Positions 22,641 through 34,367 of a DNA stretch of 34,367 nucleotides are shown one piece after another. The first letter of the stretch is position 1; each line of letters starts with the position of its first letter. The notes beneath the pieces are model-generated. The model was not told where the DNA came from. It did not search any database and saw only the letters and a list, made by a program, of their open reading frames with translations. Origin of the DNA: Oehlia diaphana (lineage: Eukaryota > Glomeromycota > Glomeromycetes > Glomerales > Glomeraceae); contig QZLH01001028.1 of NCBI GenBank assembly GCA_003833135.1, positions 12,234-46,600 of the forward strand. Reading direction: 5' to 3'. The position numbers were made by a program, and so were the translations under genes.

Positions 22641-25600
22641 TCAATTCATGCTTTCAGCAATGGTTTTAGCTTTTTCTTTGACCTCTTCAATTTGTTCATC
22701 ATTACCATGTTCCATTTCGAATTTCAACCATTTTTTAAACAAAAATTTCATCTGTCTGGTTGAAAACTTCGAGTTCACAACACGTCGAAATAGACGTCTG
22801 AAAAAAAAAATGACCGTCAATAAATACATGTAGTTTTGATAAATATATTGTATAAGATAAAAGAATAGCCATATATACTGCATAAATTACGTAAAATACA
22901 CAAAATGCCCGGGTCTTTTTCAAAAAAAATCGAATAATACCTGGGGTATTTTGTGTCTTATGTGGCCAAAATTAGCTTAATTCTACCAGAATTAAGACTT
23001 ATTATATAACTCGGGCAGTATTAGACGGTATTAATATAATTTACCTGACAATATCATCGACTCCAGCTTTAATTTCCATGTCAATATAAATTGACCATAA
23101 ATCAAGTCTTTTAGGATAGTTATTCATCATCCCTTCAAATATAGTCCGTCCTCTTTCAGCCTCGCCATATTTGAATTCCATTCGAGCGAATTTGGTAATT
23201 GTCTTAATATCTAATCAATAAAGATAAATTTTAAATCATTGTCACCGATTTATTAACCTAATCTTTAAAAAAAGTATAACTTACGTTTTCGTTTTGGTAA
23301 ACTCTTTAGGCTTTTTTGTAATAAATTTCTAAATGCTTCAATTTTACCTCGTTGAATATAAAATAGTCCCATCTTATACCAAACTTTAGAGCTTTGCGAA
23401 AATTTCTTAGTTATCGTATGGTAAGTTTGTTCTGCAAGCTGTAAAAAAAAATTTAATAACATTAAATTAATTGAAAAAAAAAGGTACACGTGTAACTAAA
23501 AAATTTTTTCTTTACCTCAAACTTATTCGACTTTTCATAAACCTCGACAAGAGTCATATAAATTTTCTTTTGATTACAAGCTTGAAGAGCTCTTTTAAGA
23601 ACTCCAGCCATAGTTTCGTCACTTCCATAATTATTCTCTAAATTCATTAGAGCGATCCATATATTCATCTTTTCCTGTTCCTCTTTGTAGTTAATGGTTT
23701 TTAAAGCCCTTTCACCGATTTCTCTTGCTTTGTCAAATTCTGACAAATTCAATAAATGGGACATATATTGGATCCATAAATATGAAGAATTTGGTGACCC
23801 TAATAATAATCTTTCATAATCAGCACTAACTTCGGGCTTTTGCTTCATTAAATCACCAGTTTTGTCCTCGATTTCAGGCTGTTTGGATTTTTTCTTCTTA
23901 TTCTTTTTCTTTTGAGAAGATTTTTCATTTTCTAATTCATGATCCGAAGAACTTGGTGGAGTTTCTTCCTGAGTTTGATTATTATTAGAAACATCATCAT
24001 CGTCACTCTCTTTCCATTTCCAAGGACTTGAAATAGATAATGGCGCGTCATCATTCTGTTCATTTTGTGACTGGGTTATATTTTCTTCGCTTTCATCATT
24101 ATCACTATCTTGTTCATCTGAATCAGTTTCCCATTGTAAATTTATTGATCTAGATTTATCTTCATCAATCTATAATATAAAAAAAAAAGAATCAAATAGT
24201 AAGAATATAAATTTACTCTTATCCCAAAAGGGTATCATATTGTTCATGTTACGTTACCTCCATTTGGTCATCCTCTGAATCCTCTTGTTCAATTCCATCT
24301 TCATCTGTATCCATTTGATCATCATCACTATCGAAATAACTCTTCCTCATAACAAAGCCAACATTTTGTTTCTCTTTGTCAATATTTAAAATCTTCGCTT
24401 TGACTTTATCTCCAATTTTAAACAAGTCGCTCAAATCATTAACAAAATCATCGGATATTTTGGATTTATGACATAATCCACTTACAACACTATTATTGAT
24501 CTTTATAAATATTCCATAATTTTCCACACCTGAAATGGTACCTTTAATTACTTGACCTTCAGAAAAATCATCAATTGTTTTGATTCCAGATATTATTAAT
24601 TTGTCATCTCTGTCCGTTAAAATAGATACCAAAACTCGATATTGCAAAGTGTGTTTGTGATGATGATTGGATGAATTATCTTCGGAATTATTGTTGGATT
24701 TCTTGCGATGGTGAGGTACGTGAGTTATTTGAACTTTTATAGTTTGCCCGAATTGATATTTTATAAAAGGAGGGGAACGATTATTAAAGGTTTTTGAAGC
24801 CGCGAATGCTATAGTATTAGAATATTTTGGTAATGATACAATAATATAATCTTCTTTGACTTGTTCTATTATTGCATCGATCGATGTTTTTTCATTTAAA
24901 AGTTTTTTCAGTTCTTTTCTCTAAAATAATTAAAAAAATAATCATAAATAAAGTTTAAAACATGTTAATATGTACATGTTACTTACACTAACGCCATCAC
25001 CAGTAGAATTCTTGTTTTTACGTTTTCCATTTTTTTCAAAAGATGAAAACAATTCAGGTCTAATACCCAAATCAACATTCTTTCCTTTAATATCCATGTC
25101 AAGAATGATTCCCTCTATTTGATCACCTTCTTTAATATCGTTCTTAGTATTAGCTTGCTCTTCACTAATAAATCCTTTAATCTTCTTTTCATGGGAATTC
25201 TCATTATTCGGAATGATCACAACTTTCCAACCCCCATGATCATCATTAACCATATCTAAATCATCTTCATCTTGTTCAGATGTTAATCTTTTCTTTAACA
25301 CACACTTTACACGCTCCCCTAACATCACTTTCGTTTCTTCCTGATTCAACGATTTTTTGTTTGTATGTAGAAGTTCCTCAAAATAAGATTTAATAAAATT
25401 ACCTTTATTAATAAAAGGTAAATATTTGTTATTGGAAACTACTGACGGTTTTAATGAAATTTCACATCTCGATGTTTCTTTATCAATACGCGTTATCAAA
25501 CCGATAACCGATTGATTAACATGAAAAATTCCAACTGGGCTGGCAATATAATGATCTGCTAGTCTCTATTTACGGGGAAAAAGAATATAACTTTGTTAAG

Positions 25601-28600
25601 CCCCATGCAAATAATCATAAAATAATCATAAAAGAAAAAAAAAATCTTACAATTACTTACTTCTCTTGTAGCCCTAGCGCTAAATCCTCCTAAAAATCCT
25701 ACGAAAACAGCATAATCCGTAACACTTCTTACATACCCACAAACAAAGCTTCCTTCTTCAATTTCATCCAAATTTTCTGGGAGCTTGCCATTCTTTTTCG
25801 CTTCGATTAATAAAGGTTTTTTTGTCACATTAACAAAACCCTTTTGTTCATTTTTTGCAATAACCATTAAATTACTTAAAACTTCATCAATTCGTAATTG
25901 TTCTTTAATGCGTGATAAGTGAGAAGGAGTTATGTGATCCGTAAAATGAGAAATGGGAAGATGTGCACGGATTTGTGAAGGTATAAGAGATAATATTATT
26001 TCATCATTTTTAATTTGTAAGATTTTTCCTTTTTTCATCTGATCAATAAATTATTTAGAAGAAAGAGAGACACAATCATATTAGCGAGAAGATAAACGAA
26101 AGAATTATAAGAACAATATAACAAATAAATAAATATATATTTTTATGAACAAATCACTCACATCACCGCAATTAATCTCACTTAGGTCACTATTCGTCAT
26201 ATCATTAATCTGGAAACTTCCCATAATTAATTCCTTATCATTGACAATTTTCGTGATCTTACATTTTACAATCTGTCCAATATGGAAGTGATGCTTTGGA
26301 TCTTTTATACCTTCAATACCACATTGATTAATTGGTACAAAGGCCTTCATACCGCAAAAGAAATATACATTACAACCTTGTCCTATTATGCCGTATATAA
26401 TCCCATGAGTAACAATTCCGACTTTTACATCATTAAATGATTTAAAAATTGGCAGATCTGAATTTATTAGTATGGGACGGAAGGTGACGTAAATATAATT
26501 GTTTGACGGATCCTTATTAAGAACTCGACACTTATGTGTAGTTCCAAGTTTGAATTTTTGTGATGGATGAGTTAATGATGTATCAGAAAGGTGTATATTA
26601 GGTGCTAATGCAGTTATATTATCAGATAATGAAACCAAAATTCCACTTTCTATAATATTCACAATTTTACACTATATAATATTTGAGAATAAACAATATA
26701 AATTAATTATTATCTAATTAATTAAACTTTATGAAATGCCGAAATACCTGAGTAACATCTCCGACATTAACATCATCAAATCTAAAATATTTTTGTTCAA
26801 GGACAGATTTTTTTGTTGATAACAATAAAAGATTATCAAATGCCGCAAATCCAATAACTCGAGCACGATGAGTTGAACCTGGAGTTAATTCATTACTATG
26901 ATTTGGATCTGATCCGGATTTAAACTGAAAAAAAAAATAATTAATTATTCAAGTTAATTTTTTTAAATTAAAACATAAATTTTCATAATTAGTAAAACTT
27001 ACTTTAACATATCCATTAATATTCAAATTTTCTATTTCTAATAAAACACCTTTACGACCGTCAACTTTCTTAACAGTAACATTTTCAATTATTTTTCCTA
27101 CAGGAGCCTCGTCAATTGATAATTCATTGTCAATATCTGAACAATGTTGTTTCAATTCAACAACGTGAGGTAGTAGAGATAACCTTATTCTTTTAGCCTC
27201 AGTTGTAAAAGAAACATAAATAATTCTTCCATGAATTTTTTTTCCAACTTTAAAATTATCATGAAACTCTTGGAGGTTTGTCATAATTTTTGGGTTAGCG
27301 TGAAATAAATCAATTACTCCATTCAGAAGTCCCATTATCTTTACGCGTATGCCATTAGAACATATATCTGACACAACTGATGTAACCAAATTTCCAGGGA
27401 GAAGCGAACAAATATTGTGTACTTCAGCATCAGAAATTTTCGTTTTTGCAACAATCTCCGGATTTGCCGTAACCTTAACAGTTCGTTTATTATCTAACAT
27501 TTTAATAACACTAACGGTAATGACTTGTCCAACTGTAAGTTCATTACCATTATTATAACTCTTTATATAATTTTTCGCGTCTTCATTATGCAAAAATCCA
27601 TCTATACCATCCAACCCAATGGAAAGAATATATCCATGATCTTCAACACTTTCAACAGACGCTGATATAACCTAAAATGAGACAAATAAATAAGTATGAT
27701 TTGCACATTTAGAACGAAGGAACATATATATATATATATATATTTATTTATAAATACCATTCCTTTCGATAAATCAGTAGATATTATATCAGAATTAACT
27801 TCATCTGGAACTAATGTTAAATGAATACGCCAATGTTTTGATGTAGCTTTCTTGTCATCGGGAGTTTCAATACGAGAAACTTTACATCTAACCCATTGAC
27901 CTATTTTGAATAACGAAGATAATTCTGGTAATATATTTTCATCATTTTCTTTCTCATCTTCGTCATCCTCTTCATGCTCATCAGAATCCGCAATATTGGC
28001 AATTATTTTAGATAAAGGTCGAGAAATTTCATTTATTGAAACGTATCCTATCATTTGACATGGAAGAGATACAACTAAATTCATAGAATTTATTTTTACA
28101 ATTCGACCCAAGAAATATGATCCAACATTAAGATGCTTTTTTTTTAAAAAAAAAAACGAATTGAATTTAATATTACATATGATTGGAACATTTTAATTTA
28201 AAGGAATGAAAACTTACATGAATTGATAATAATTCCACTGAACTTTTTTCATTCTTTAATTTATTATCATTAATATCAAAATTAAAAGCCGAATCTTTTG
28301 CTAGCTTTGATGGTTTTAATTTTCTCTTCTTTTTAACGGGTTTTTCTATCTCCTCATCCGATGATCTATTATTTTGACGCTAATTTAATTTAAAAAGAAG
28401 AATCTCAAAAATTTAATAAATTTAATAAGAAAGAAAAAAAAATCTAACAAAACAAATAAATAACAAATTATTCCTCAAGGAAACTAAAGGACAAGAAAGG
28501 CAAAAAACATTATAACGTGCTTACATTAAATAAAAGGTCATCCTGGTGATTTCTTTCCTTCCCATTTTTAACAGAATATTCAGAGGCGTTACCACCTCTT

Positions 28601-28710
28601 GGAAAATCTACATTTTCTGTTTTCATATTTTCAAAAGAATTTCGTACAAACATTTGTTTATTCTCCTGCATATCTATTTTGGGAGACTTTGTACCATTCG
28701 ACTTCGACAT
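22641..28710 (-). CDS. RRP5: Rrp5 / PDCD11: S1-repeat rRNA processing factor
   Basis: Thirteen exons: 28710-28525, 28379-28218, 28135-27758, 27671-27003, 26924-26748, 26671-26162, 26038-25661, 25565-24987, 24920-24258, 24169-23516, 23438-23285, 23210-23045 and 22797-22641. The product is about 1610 residues (yeast and human proteins are of similar size). After a Lys-rich N-terminus, a long series of S1 RNA-binding folds begins near residue 117 (HLNVGSYFLGRIVKINSMN). The last clear one is DFSEGQVIKGTISGVENYGIF. An acidic then Lys-rich linker (exon 10) leads to C-terminal HAT/TPR repeats (ADYERLLLGSPNSSYLWIQY, FARMEFKYGEAERGRTIFE, YPKRLDLWSIYIDMEIK, RRLFRRVV). Rrp5 acts in the nucleolus and is required for both 18S and 5.8S/ITS1 processing. 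Ten of its twelve introns are phase 0. The best-supported call in the window. Confidence 0.95.
22798..23044 (-). other. Long last intron of RRP5 with inverted repeats
   Basis: At 247 bp this intron is two to three times longer than the others in the gene. It holds an imperfect inverted repeat (22894-22914 against 22939-22960, core ATTTTGTGT) and a perfect palindrome, CTTAATTCT-ACC-AGAATTAAG, at 22976-22996. The structure may be a miniature-element scar or an RNA hairpin. Confidence 0.6.
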
Positions 28711-29458
28711 TTGACCTTATATCGTATTTATTCTCTCTAATGTTTTATCATAACTGAGAATAAAATAAATTATAATCTGAGAAAAAAAATTTTTTTGTTT
28801 GTCACACAGATTTACGATCATCGTGGCACTTGACTTCACGCAATAGAAGAAACAATAGCTCACGTTTTTGGCCAATCGTTATTATAATTATAAAAATTAA
28901 AATAATTAAATAATAATAAAATTAATAAAATTACCAAAAAAGAAAAGAATAATGAAAACTCTTTTGTTCAAGGTTAAAGTATGAAGAAAACTTTACAGAA
29001 AATTAATTTACCCCAAGAATTGGCAGGGTTACGACAGACAAATTTTTCAATAATCATATGACAATGCCCAGACGCAGCTTTATAACACGATATTTGGGAA
29101 AACACGCGAATTTAATGTTGTGAATGGATCAATGATTAACGTTTATGCCGATTTTTAAGCGCCTATTATTTTTAGTATTTAATTAATTAAAAATGTCACG
29201 TTACTACAGTAAACACACACTGCGGACAAGTCCATCGAAGATCTGGACGCCCATCTAAAATATTCATTTAAAAAAAAATCATTTTTTTTTTTTTTTTGGC
29301 AATAACAACGAGAATTCGTGATACACTGTTATCGGATTTGAATTTTAATAAAATGTAAATTGCATTTTTAGTTCGTGTGATACCTGATAACTGACAGTCT
29401 AACACTTGATACTTTAACGCCCGCTTGCATGCGAAAATTTCAATTTTCTTTATAATAA

Positions 29459-29508
<50 letters not shown>

Positions 29509-29530
29509 AAAAAAAAAAAAAAAAAAAAAA
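29459..29530. repeat. T14-A34 junction and following poly-A
   Basis: Fourteen T are followed by about 34 A, then TT and another long A run. It is the largest T(n)A(n) block in the window. The exact lengths may be unreliable in any assembly. Confidence 0.9.
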
Positions 29531-31002
29531 ATTGAGGGAAACAAAAAAGATGTAGTGACCTATAAACAATTAGGGGCAAAATGAACCCGATAACCTAAAA
29601 TGTATTTTTGAACAACAATAATTAAATTTGCCCAAAATAGTTTTTTTTTTAAAAAAGGAAATCCAGTTGAATCCAAGATATTAAACTAGTGTTTAATTAA
29701 AAAGAAAGGTGAGGATGAGGTGATACCATAAGAATGATTACAATACAATTATACAAATTATAAAAATTATAATCAACACAGCTGATTTATTTATATTATG
29801 TAGTAGTCAAAGCTTTATTAGGAAACATTTTAATTGATATATTTATTATAAATATTGTACCGGTTATAGATCAATTTAGAGATCATTTTACGTCTTTTTT
29901 TTTTTTTCGCTTTATGCTTTTACCGAAAAGGGATTTAATAATAAAGAATATTTAAGTTTATTATTAATAGGAACCAATTTAAAGAAACATTTTTACTTCA
30001 TTATTACAATTTTTTCACTAATAATAAATATTTATACATGTATATAAAAATATAACATCCAAAAAATTTTATTTATAAATAAATATTTTCCGGTTGGAAC
30101 TTCTAAAAAACTAAACCCGGATTAGTAAATTATGTGACCCACGCCTTATTCATTGAAAAATTGTGTTCTATCATAAAAGGAAATTATAATATTTTTTAAA
30201 CATGTCAAAAAACGGTAGAATACATATTAATCATATATTATAACGTAATTTTTATGGCTGAATTACGGCCTTTTTTAAAAATCATATCATAAATTATATT
30301 ATTTGATTTCTGATGTCATTTTACCATTTTTAATATTTTATTATACGCGAAAGAAATCCCTTTCCTGTGCCTATTACTAAATTAAACCTACAAGATAATA
30401 GGGTTAAAATAACGCCCACATAATCTTTTTTTTTTTTGTTTTGCGGAAAAAGAAAAGGACGCCGCATATAAAGGTTTCAACCCTTTTATAAAAAGTTTGT
30501 GTAAAAGAAAATCATTATCTAAAAATAGTAACATATAATATAAATACAAGATTTATCTCCTTTATTAGTTAATTTGAATCGATTAAAATACATGGTCAAT
30601 CTATTCTCGATACTTCGGTAAAATTCCCGTTTTCTTAATTCTATATTTAATTTTAAAGTTTTTTAAAGAAAATTGCCTTTTATTTTTTTTTTTCTTTGAA
30701 ATTTTTTTTACAAAGAATTGAAAGATCTTCATCGTGCATATTACATATAACATGTTTCGTATTAAAGATGAAACAATGTATTGTTCTTTTATTTTTTTAA
30801 AATAATCATTATAATCATAAAATCTTTTTTGAAACTTTCTTATTCTTTTATTTTTAATTCGTTTTTATCATTTTTTTATCATTTTTTTATAATTATTCTA
30901 AATAATTCTAATTTAATTTCTTCTAGAATCTTCAATATTTTTTTATATCACATGAAAAATTGTAAATGCATAAAAATGCATTTAACAAATATGTTTGTTA
31001 TT

Positions 31003-31212
31003 TTACGTATATTTTATCAATAACTCATCATTTACGTAATTACATTTTAAATAATTAACCCATTTTGTACGATGTTCCGTCATACGCATATTGTATATTG
31101 ATTTACCTGTTTTAGAATCCCATAAGTCCATTATTTTTATATAATCTCTCCTACTTATTCACATGACTTGTTCCTTTGGATCATTTAATGTGGATATTTT
31201 GCCACGATGAAT
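31003..31212 (-). pseudogene. Decayed WD40-repeat fragment
   Basis: The minus strand reads IHRGKISTLNDPKEQVM, a TGA stop (31159-31161), then ISRRDYIKIMDLWDSKTGKS, a short YNMRM, EHRTKWVNYLKC and NDELLI, and a stop at 31003. The run YIKIMDLWDSKTGKSIY followed by EHRTKWVNYL...NDELLI looks like the end of one WD40 blade and the start of the next. In ordinary WD40 repeats these are of the form IKxWDxxTGK and GHxxWVxxL. An internal stop, an extra MDL and loss of frame on both sides suggest an old remnant. No intact parent gene is in the window. Confidence 0.4.
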
Positions 31213-32431
31213 TTATAATTTATATAAATTTTTTTTTTGAGAATTCATTGCCAAATATACTACCTATTAGGTAGTAATTATCCACTATATTCTTTTCAGT
31301 TCCATTAAGGAACCGTTTTTTTAAGTTATAAAAAATTTTTTTTTTTTATGACTATGGGAAATCGGGCCGACAGGACTGGTACATTTTTTAAATATGTTAC
31401 TTAATAAAGGAAAGGGGTTTTTTATGTTTCTTCTTAGTATTTATTTCCTTCTTGGCATCAAATATTCTTGTTATGGATTAGAAAAAAAAGGGGATTATTA
31501 TTATTATTAAATGATTTACAATTTCCTTATCATCGCCCATTTTATTTACCAAAAATATCTTATAATGAGTTCAATTTTACTTTCTTTAAAAGATAATTAT
31601 TTATGAGAATGATTTACAAAAATATGTTGTTCTCCCCCCAAAAAATTAAATTTTGAGGTATCCAATATAAATTAATAAAGTTTTGGGGTTCCTGTCACTA
31701 TAAAAAGTAAAAATTCTAAGAAATAATCAATTTTTTAACGAGATCAATTCAAATGTTATAATAATCAATGTTTTCTCGCAATAATTATATTAAATACTTT
31801 TATAATTATTATTTTCATAGAAATCAAAAGTTTATTTCAGCCCATTCTTAAAATAATTTTATTTTTCACATGAAATTTCAAATTATTGAATTATTGTTAT
31901 TATTATTAAAAAAAAATTTCGATATTTTCAATTTCGGATAAGGACCCTTATTTTTCAAATGTGTATCCAGGGTTTGATATTTAAATTTCATAATTATAAT
32001 TTTACCTAAACTTTTTTTATACACCTTTTTCTTTTTCAATTTATATCCAAATTTGATCCGAATTTGTACTCGGATAACCCGAATAATTATTAATTCAAAG
32101 TCTCATTTGTCAAAAAATTTAAATGTTATGTTGACTTTTTAAATATTTGTGTTCGTGATTTTTTTTTTTTTTAATTAAGTACGTAAAAAAACAGTTGATC
32201 ATACTTTTTTTATTTACGTTGCATTCGCAAGCTCATGGTTACATTAATATTTCAATAATTATTTTCAAATAAATATGATGTAAGATCTTTCCCCCATAAA
32301 AAGTATTATAATGGTAGTATAATGTTCATTTGATTGTTGTTGCACTTCTAATATAATTTAGGAATAAAGTATACCATATGTCGATGTTTTTTTTAATTGA
32401 AATGAGCTTTATAGAATTTGTATGGTTTTAT

Positions 32432-32434
<3 letters not shown>

Positions 32435-32470
<36 letters not shown>

Positions 32471-32496
32471 CCCAATTTTTTTTTTTTTTTTAAATT

Positions 32497-32537
<41 letters not shown>
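32435..32537. repeat. About 100-bp nearly pure poly-T tract
   Basis: Three T runs (about 36, 14 and 39 bases) are separated only by CCCAA and AAATTTA. It could be the poly-A tail of an inserted retrocopy on the minus strand or simple slippage expansion. No coding sequence adjoins it. Confidence 0.9.
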
Positions 32538-32543
<6 letters not shown>

Positions 32544-34251
32544 TTGACATTCCCAAATTTTTTTTTGTTGATTTGGCACTCCTCCATATGCGTAATTTTT
32601 TTAATGTCATAATGCCGCCCAGAACCGAACTTAATCAAATACTTATACTGTATATATTGAATTTTTAAAAAAAAAATTTAATTTACCCTGCATTTAATAA
32701 TACCATATCATGGAGTACATATTAAATCCAATTTCAAAATCCCATCTTCAGAATTTCACTTTTTTTTTTTTTGCAATTTACAATTTGTCTTCAGTACCAT
32801 TCCGAATATGATGTACTATCTCTTTTATACCAACCTGGATATTAGTAAATATTCCAAAGGTTTTAGCATATATCAGTATATTTTGTAAATTAATAAATCT
32901 TGCAAAAACCTAATAAATAAAAAGGAATGTTTGAATATTGTTATTAGAAAATTTAAATTATTTTATGCTTTTGAATTTTAAGTTTATAATTATACCTTTA
33001 AAAGAATTGAAAACTCTTTTTTTTAGAAATTATTTCCATTAAAGCAGTACAATCTTACATACATAAAAGTAATAATTACATTAAACTGAATGTAGTAAAA
33101 ATGATATTATTATAAAAAGCTGTATAAGAATACTAATTCCTCCCTATGGGACCAAGTATAATTGGATACTGCTGCTTTTACTATAAAACAAAATGAAAAC
33201 AATACAAAAACAAACCTACTTAAATACATATACATTTTTTAATTAAATAAATTGAGCTATAAATGCTATTACTAAAAAAACAAAAAACTAAAAATTAGTT
33301 ATAAAAACTATATATCAACATGTGCATATTATAAAACTACTTATGTACTATTTTTTTATATAAAAATAAACTATTAAATTAACTTATACAAGACACTATC
33401 TAAAATTTATGCTAAGATTTTTAATTGTAATATTTTAAAAAACTTGTCTTTTTTTTTTTATTTTTAAGATTTTGCAAATTCTATTTTAAAATCTTTTTAA
33501 CTTTTTTATTAACTTTTATAGTTTTTTTATCCTTTAATTTTTTGAAATTCTTTGAATTTTATTAGTATTATTGTAATATAATTTTATTTATTACTTTGGA
33601 GACCATGTTAATTTAAGACAGATGCTGCTATTTTCAATTAAATTGATTATCTAATATTATATGTATATCAACCTACTTTTTGAAATAACCAATAAGTTTT
33701 TAACTGTTTATATTATTTTAAAACTTTTCAAATCTATAATTAAAAAAAGAGCAGTTTTTTTTTATATAAGATTACTAATGTTATTAAATTTGAAATATTT
33801 GATTTCTAAATCATAATTTAGAACTTCTCATATTGTTTTCTTTCTTTAAACATTCATCTTATTAAAAATCATCAAAATAGTATTTTTTTAAATTTGTAGT
33901 TCAAATCCAAAATTTTATTAATTTTAAATTGAGTAAAATAAAAGGTACTTAATTCTATTTTTAAATAAACAAAAGTGTCTAATATTTTCTTTATAATTTT
34001 ATTTGTAGTAAAATAGTTTATCTTTATAGTGTTAACTACTTTAAAATATCTTCTGCTATTCAGAATATTAAAACTTGATATACCAAAATATTACTGACAA
34101 ATTTATAATGTATTATTGTTAGTAGATATATAAATTGCTAGCACTTGTTGAACTATATTTAATTTTAAATCAGTTAAATTATTAGCTAATTATTATACAC
34201 TGGTCAAAATCAAAACTTTCGACCGTTAAGAGCTTTCAGCATAAATTTTGC

Positions 34252-34290
34252 TGATTGGTCATGTGATTCGTCACATTTTTTGACCAATGA
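34252..34290. promoter_or_regulatory. Inverted CCAAT pair near the right edge
   Basis: TGATTGGTCA (34252-34261) and TGACCAATGA (34281-34290) are near-perfect reverse complements 19 bases apart, each with a CCAAT core. CCAAT motifs bind the Hap2/3/5 (NF-Y) complex in fungi. Position suggests the promoter of a gene beginning beyond the window. Inference only. Confidence 0.35.
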
Positions 34291-34367
34291 TAAAAATCGG
34301 TAAAATCAATCACAAATCGACTGATACTGATTGTTAAACGAAACCTCGTTCAGTCTTTTGGTAAAAA

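Larger units (their letters stand above)
28711..34367. other. 5.6-kb gene-free, extremely AT-rich region
   Basis: Upstream of RRP5 no intact gene is supported to the right edge. Its first few hundred bases must include the RRP5 promoter. The open frames at 29268-29579, 30781-31023 and 32378-32668 are Phe/Lys-rich readings of homopolymers. The region carries poly-A/T blocks, a probable WD40 fragment near 31.1 kb (listed separately), a small palindrome TACTACCT-ATT-AGGTAGTA at 31258-31276, and an inverted CCAAT pair at the end. From about 32.9 to 34.2 kb the sequence is particularly poor in G and C. Confidence 0.6.

Noticed and set aside
30781..31023. 80-codon plus-strand open frame
   Set aside because: Almost only Phe, Ile, Ser and Leu from AT-rich DNA; partly antisense to the WD40 fragment.
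32378..32668. Poly-Phe and poly-Lys open frames on both strands
   Set aside because: Direct translation of the poly-T tract, not coding.
33895..33910. GTTCAAATCC, resembling a tRNA B box
   Set aside because: No A box at the right distance and no cloverleaf-forming sequence around it.

Overview
The window reads as nuclear DNA of a fungus of the Glomeromycotina, most likely Rhizophagus irregularis or a close relative. The basis is a very AT-rich sequence packed with poly-A/poly-T tracts and AT microsatellites, genes with many short introns (about 60-110 bp, mostly GTAAG/GTATG...AG), and three protein families known to be greatly expanded in that lineage: a tyrosine-kinase-like protein kinase, an F-box protein and a BTB-BACK-TLDc protein. 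This is inference from content; no species marker was tested.

Nine protein-coding genes can be rebuilt exon by exon, all with consistent reading phase. In order: a SAM-dependent methyltransferase (-, 496-1550); a TKL-type protein kinase (-, 2370-3893); an unrecognised acidic protein with two C-terminal membrane segments (+, 5813-7717); an F-box protein (+, 8650-10410); a BTB-BACK-TLDc protein (-, 12235-13931); an SLC25 mitochondrial carrier (-, 14591-16118); a RABL6/Parf-type Rab-like GTPase (+, about 16503-19323); a neurochondrin-family protein (+, 19637-22207); and the ribosome-biogenesis factor Rrp5 (-, 22641-28710).

The left half (0-14 kb) holds lineage-expanded signalling and ubiquitin-type families, separated by 0.7-1.9 kb of AT-rich spacer. 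The block at 14.6-28.7 kb is denser and conserved: carrier and RABL6 are divergent across 384 bp, neurochondrin follows RABL6 after 313 bp on the same strand, and Rrp5 converges on neurochondrin with 433 bp between stop codons. Nothing shows that these genes act in one pathway; eukaryotic neighbours need not.

The last 5.6 kb (28711-34367) has no intact gene. It holds very long homopolymer tracts, a probable decayed WD40-repeat fragment near 31.1 kb, and an inverted CCAAT pair close to the right edge. Features worth a second look include a near-copy of the F-box gene intron at the left edge of the window, repeated T(n)A(n) junctions of closely matched length, a perfect inverted repeat with an E-box at the proposed RABL6 start codon, a 4-nt first coding exon in the carrier gene and a 20-nt microexon in RABL6. 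No tRNA, rRNA, CRISPR array or intact transposon was seen. I found no clear new multi-gene system; the best unknown is the orphan membrane protein at 5813-7717.
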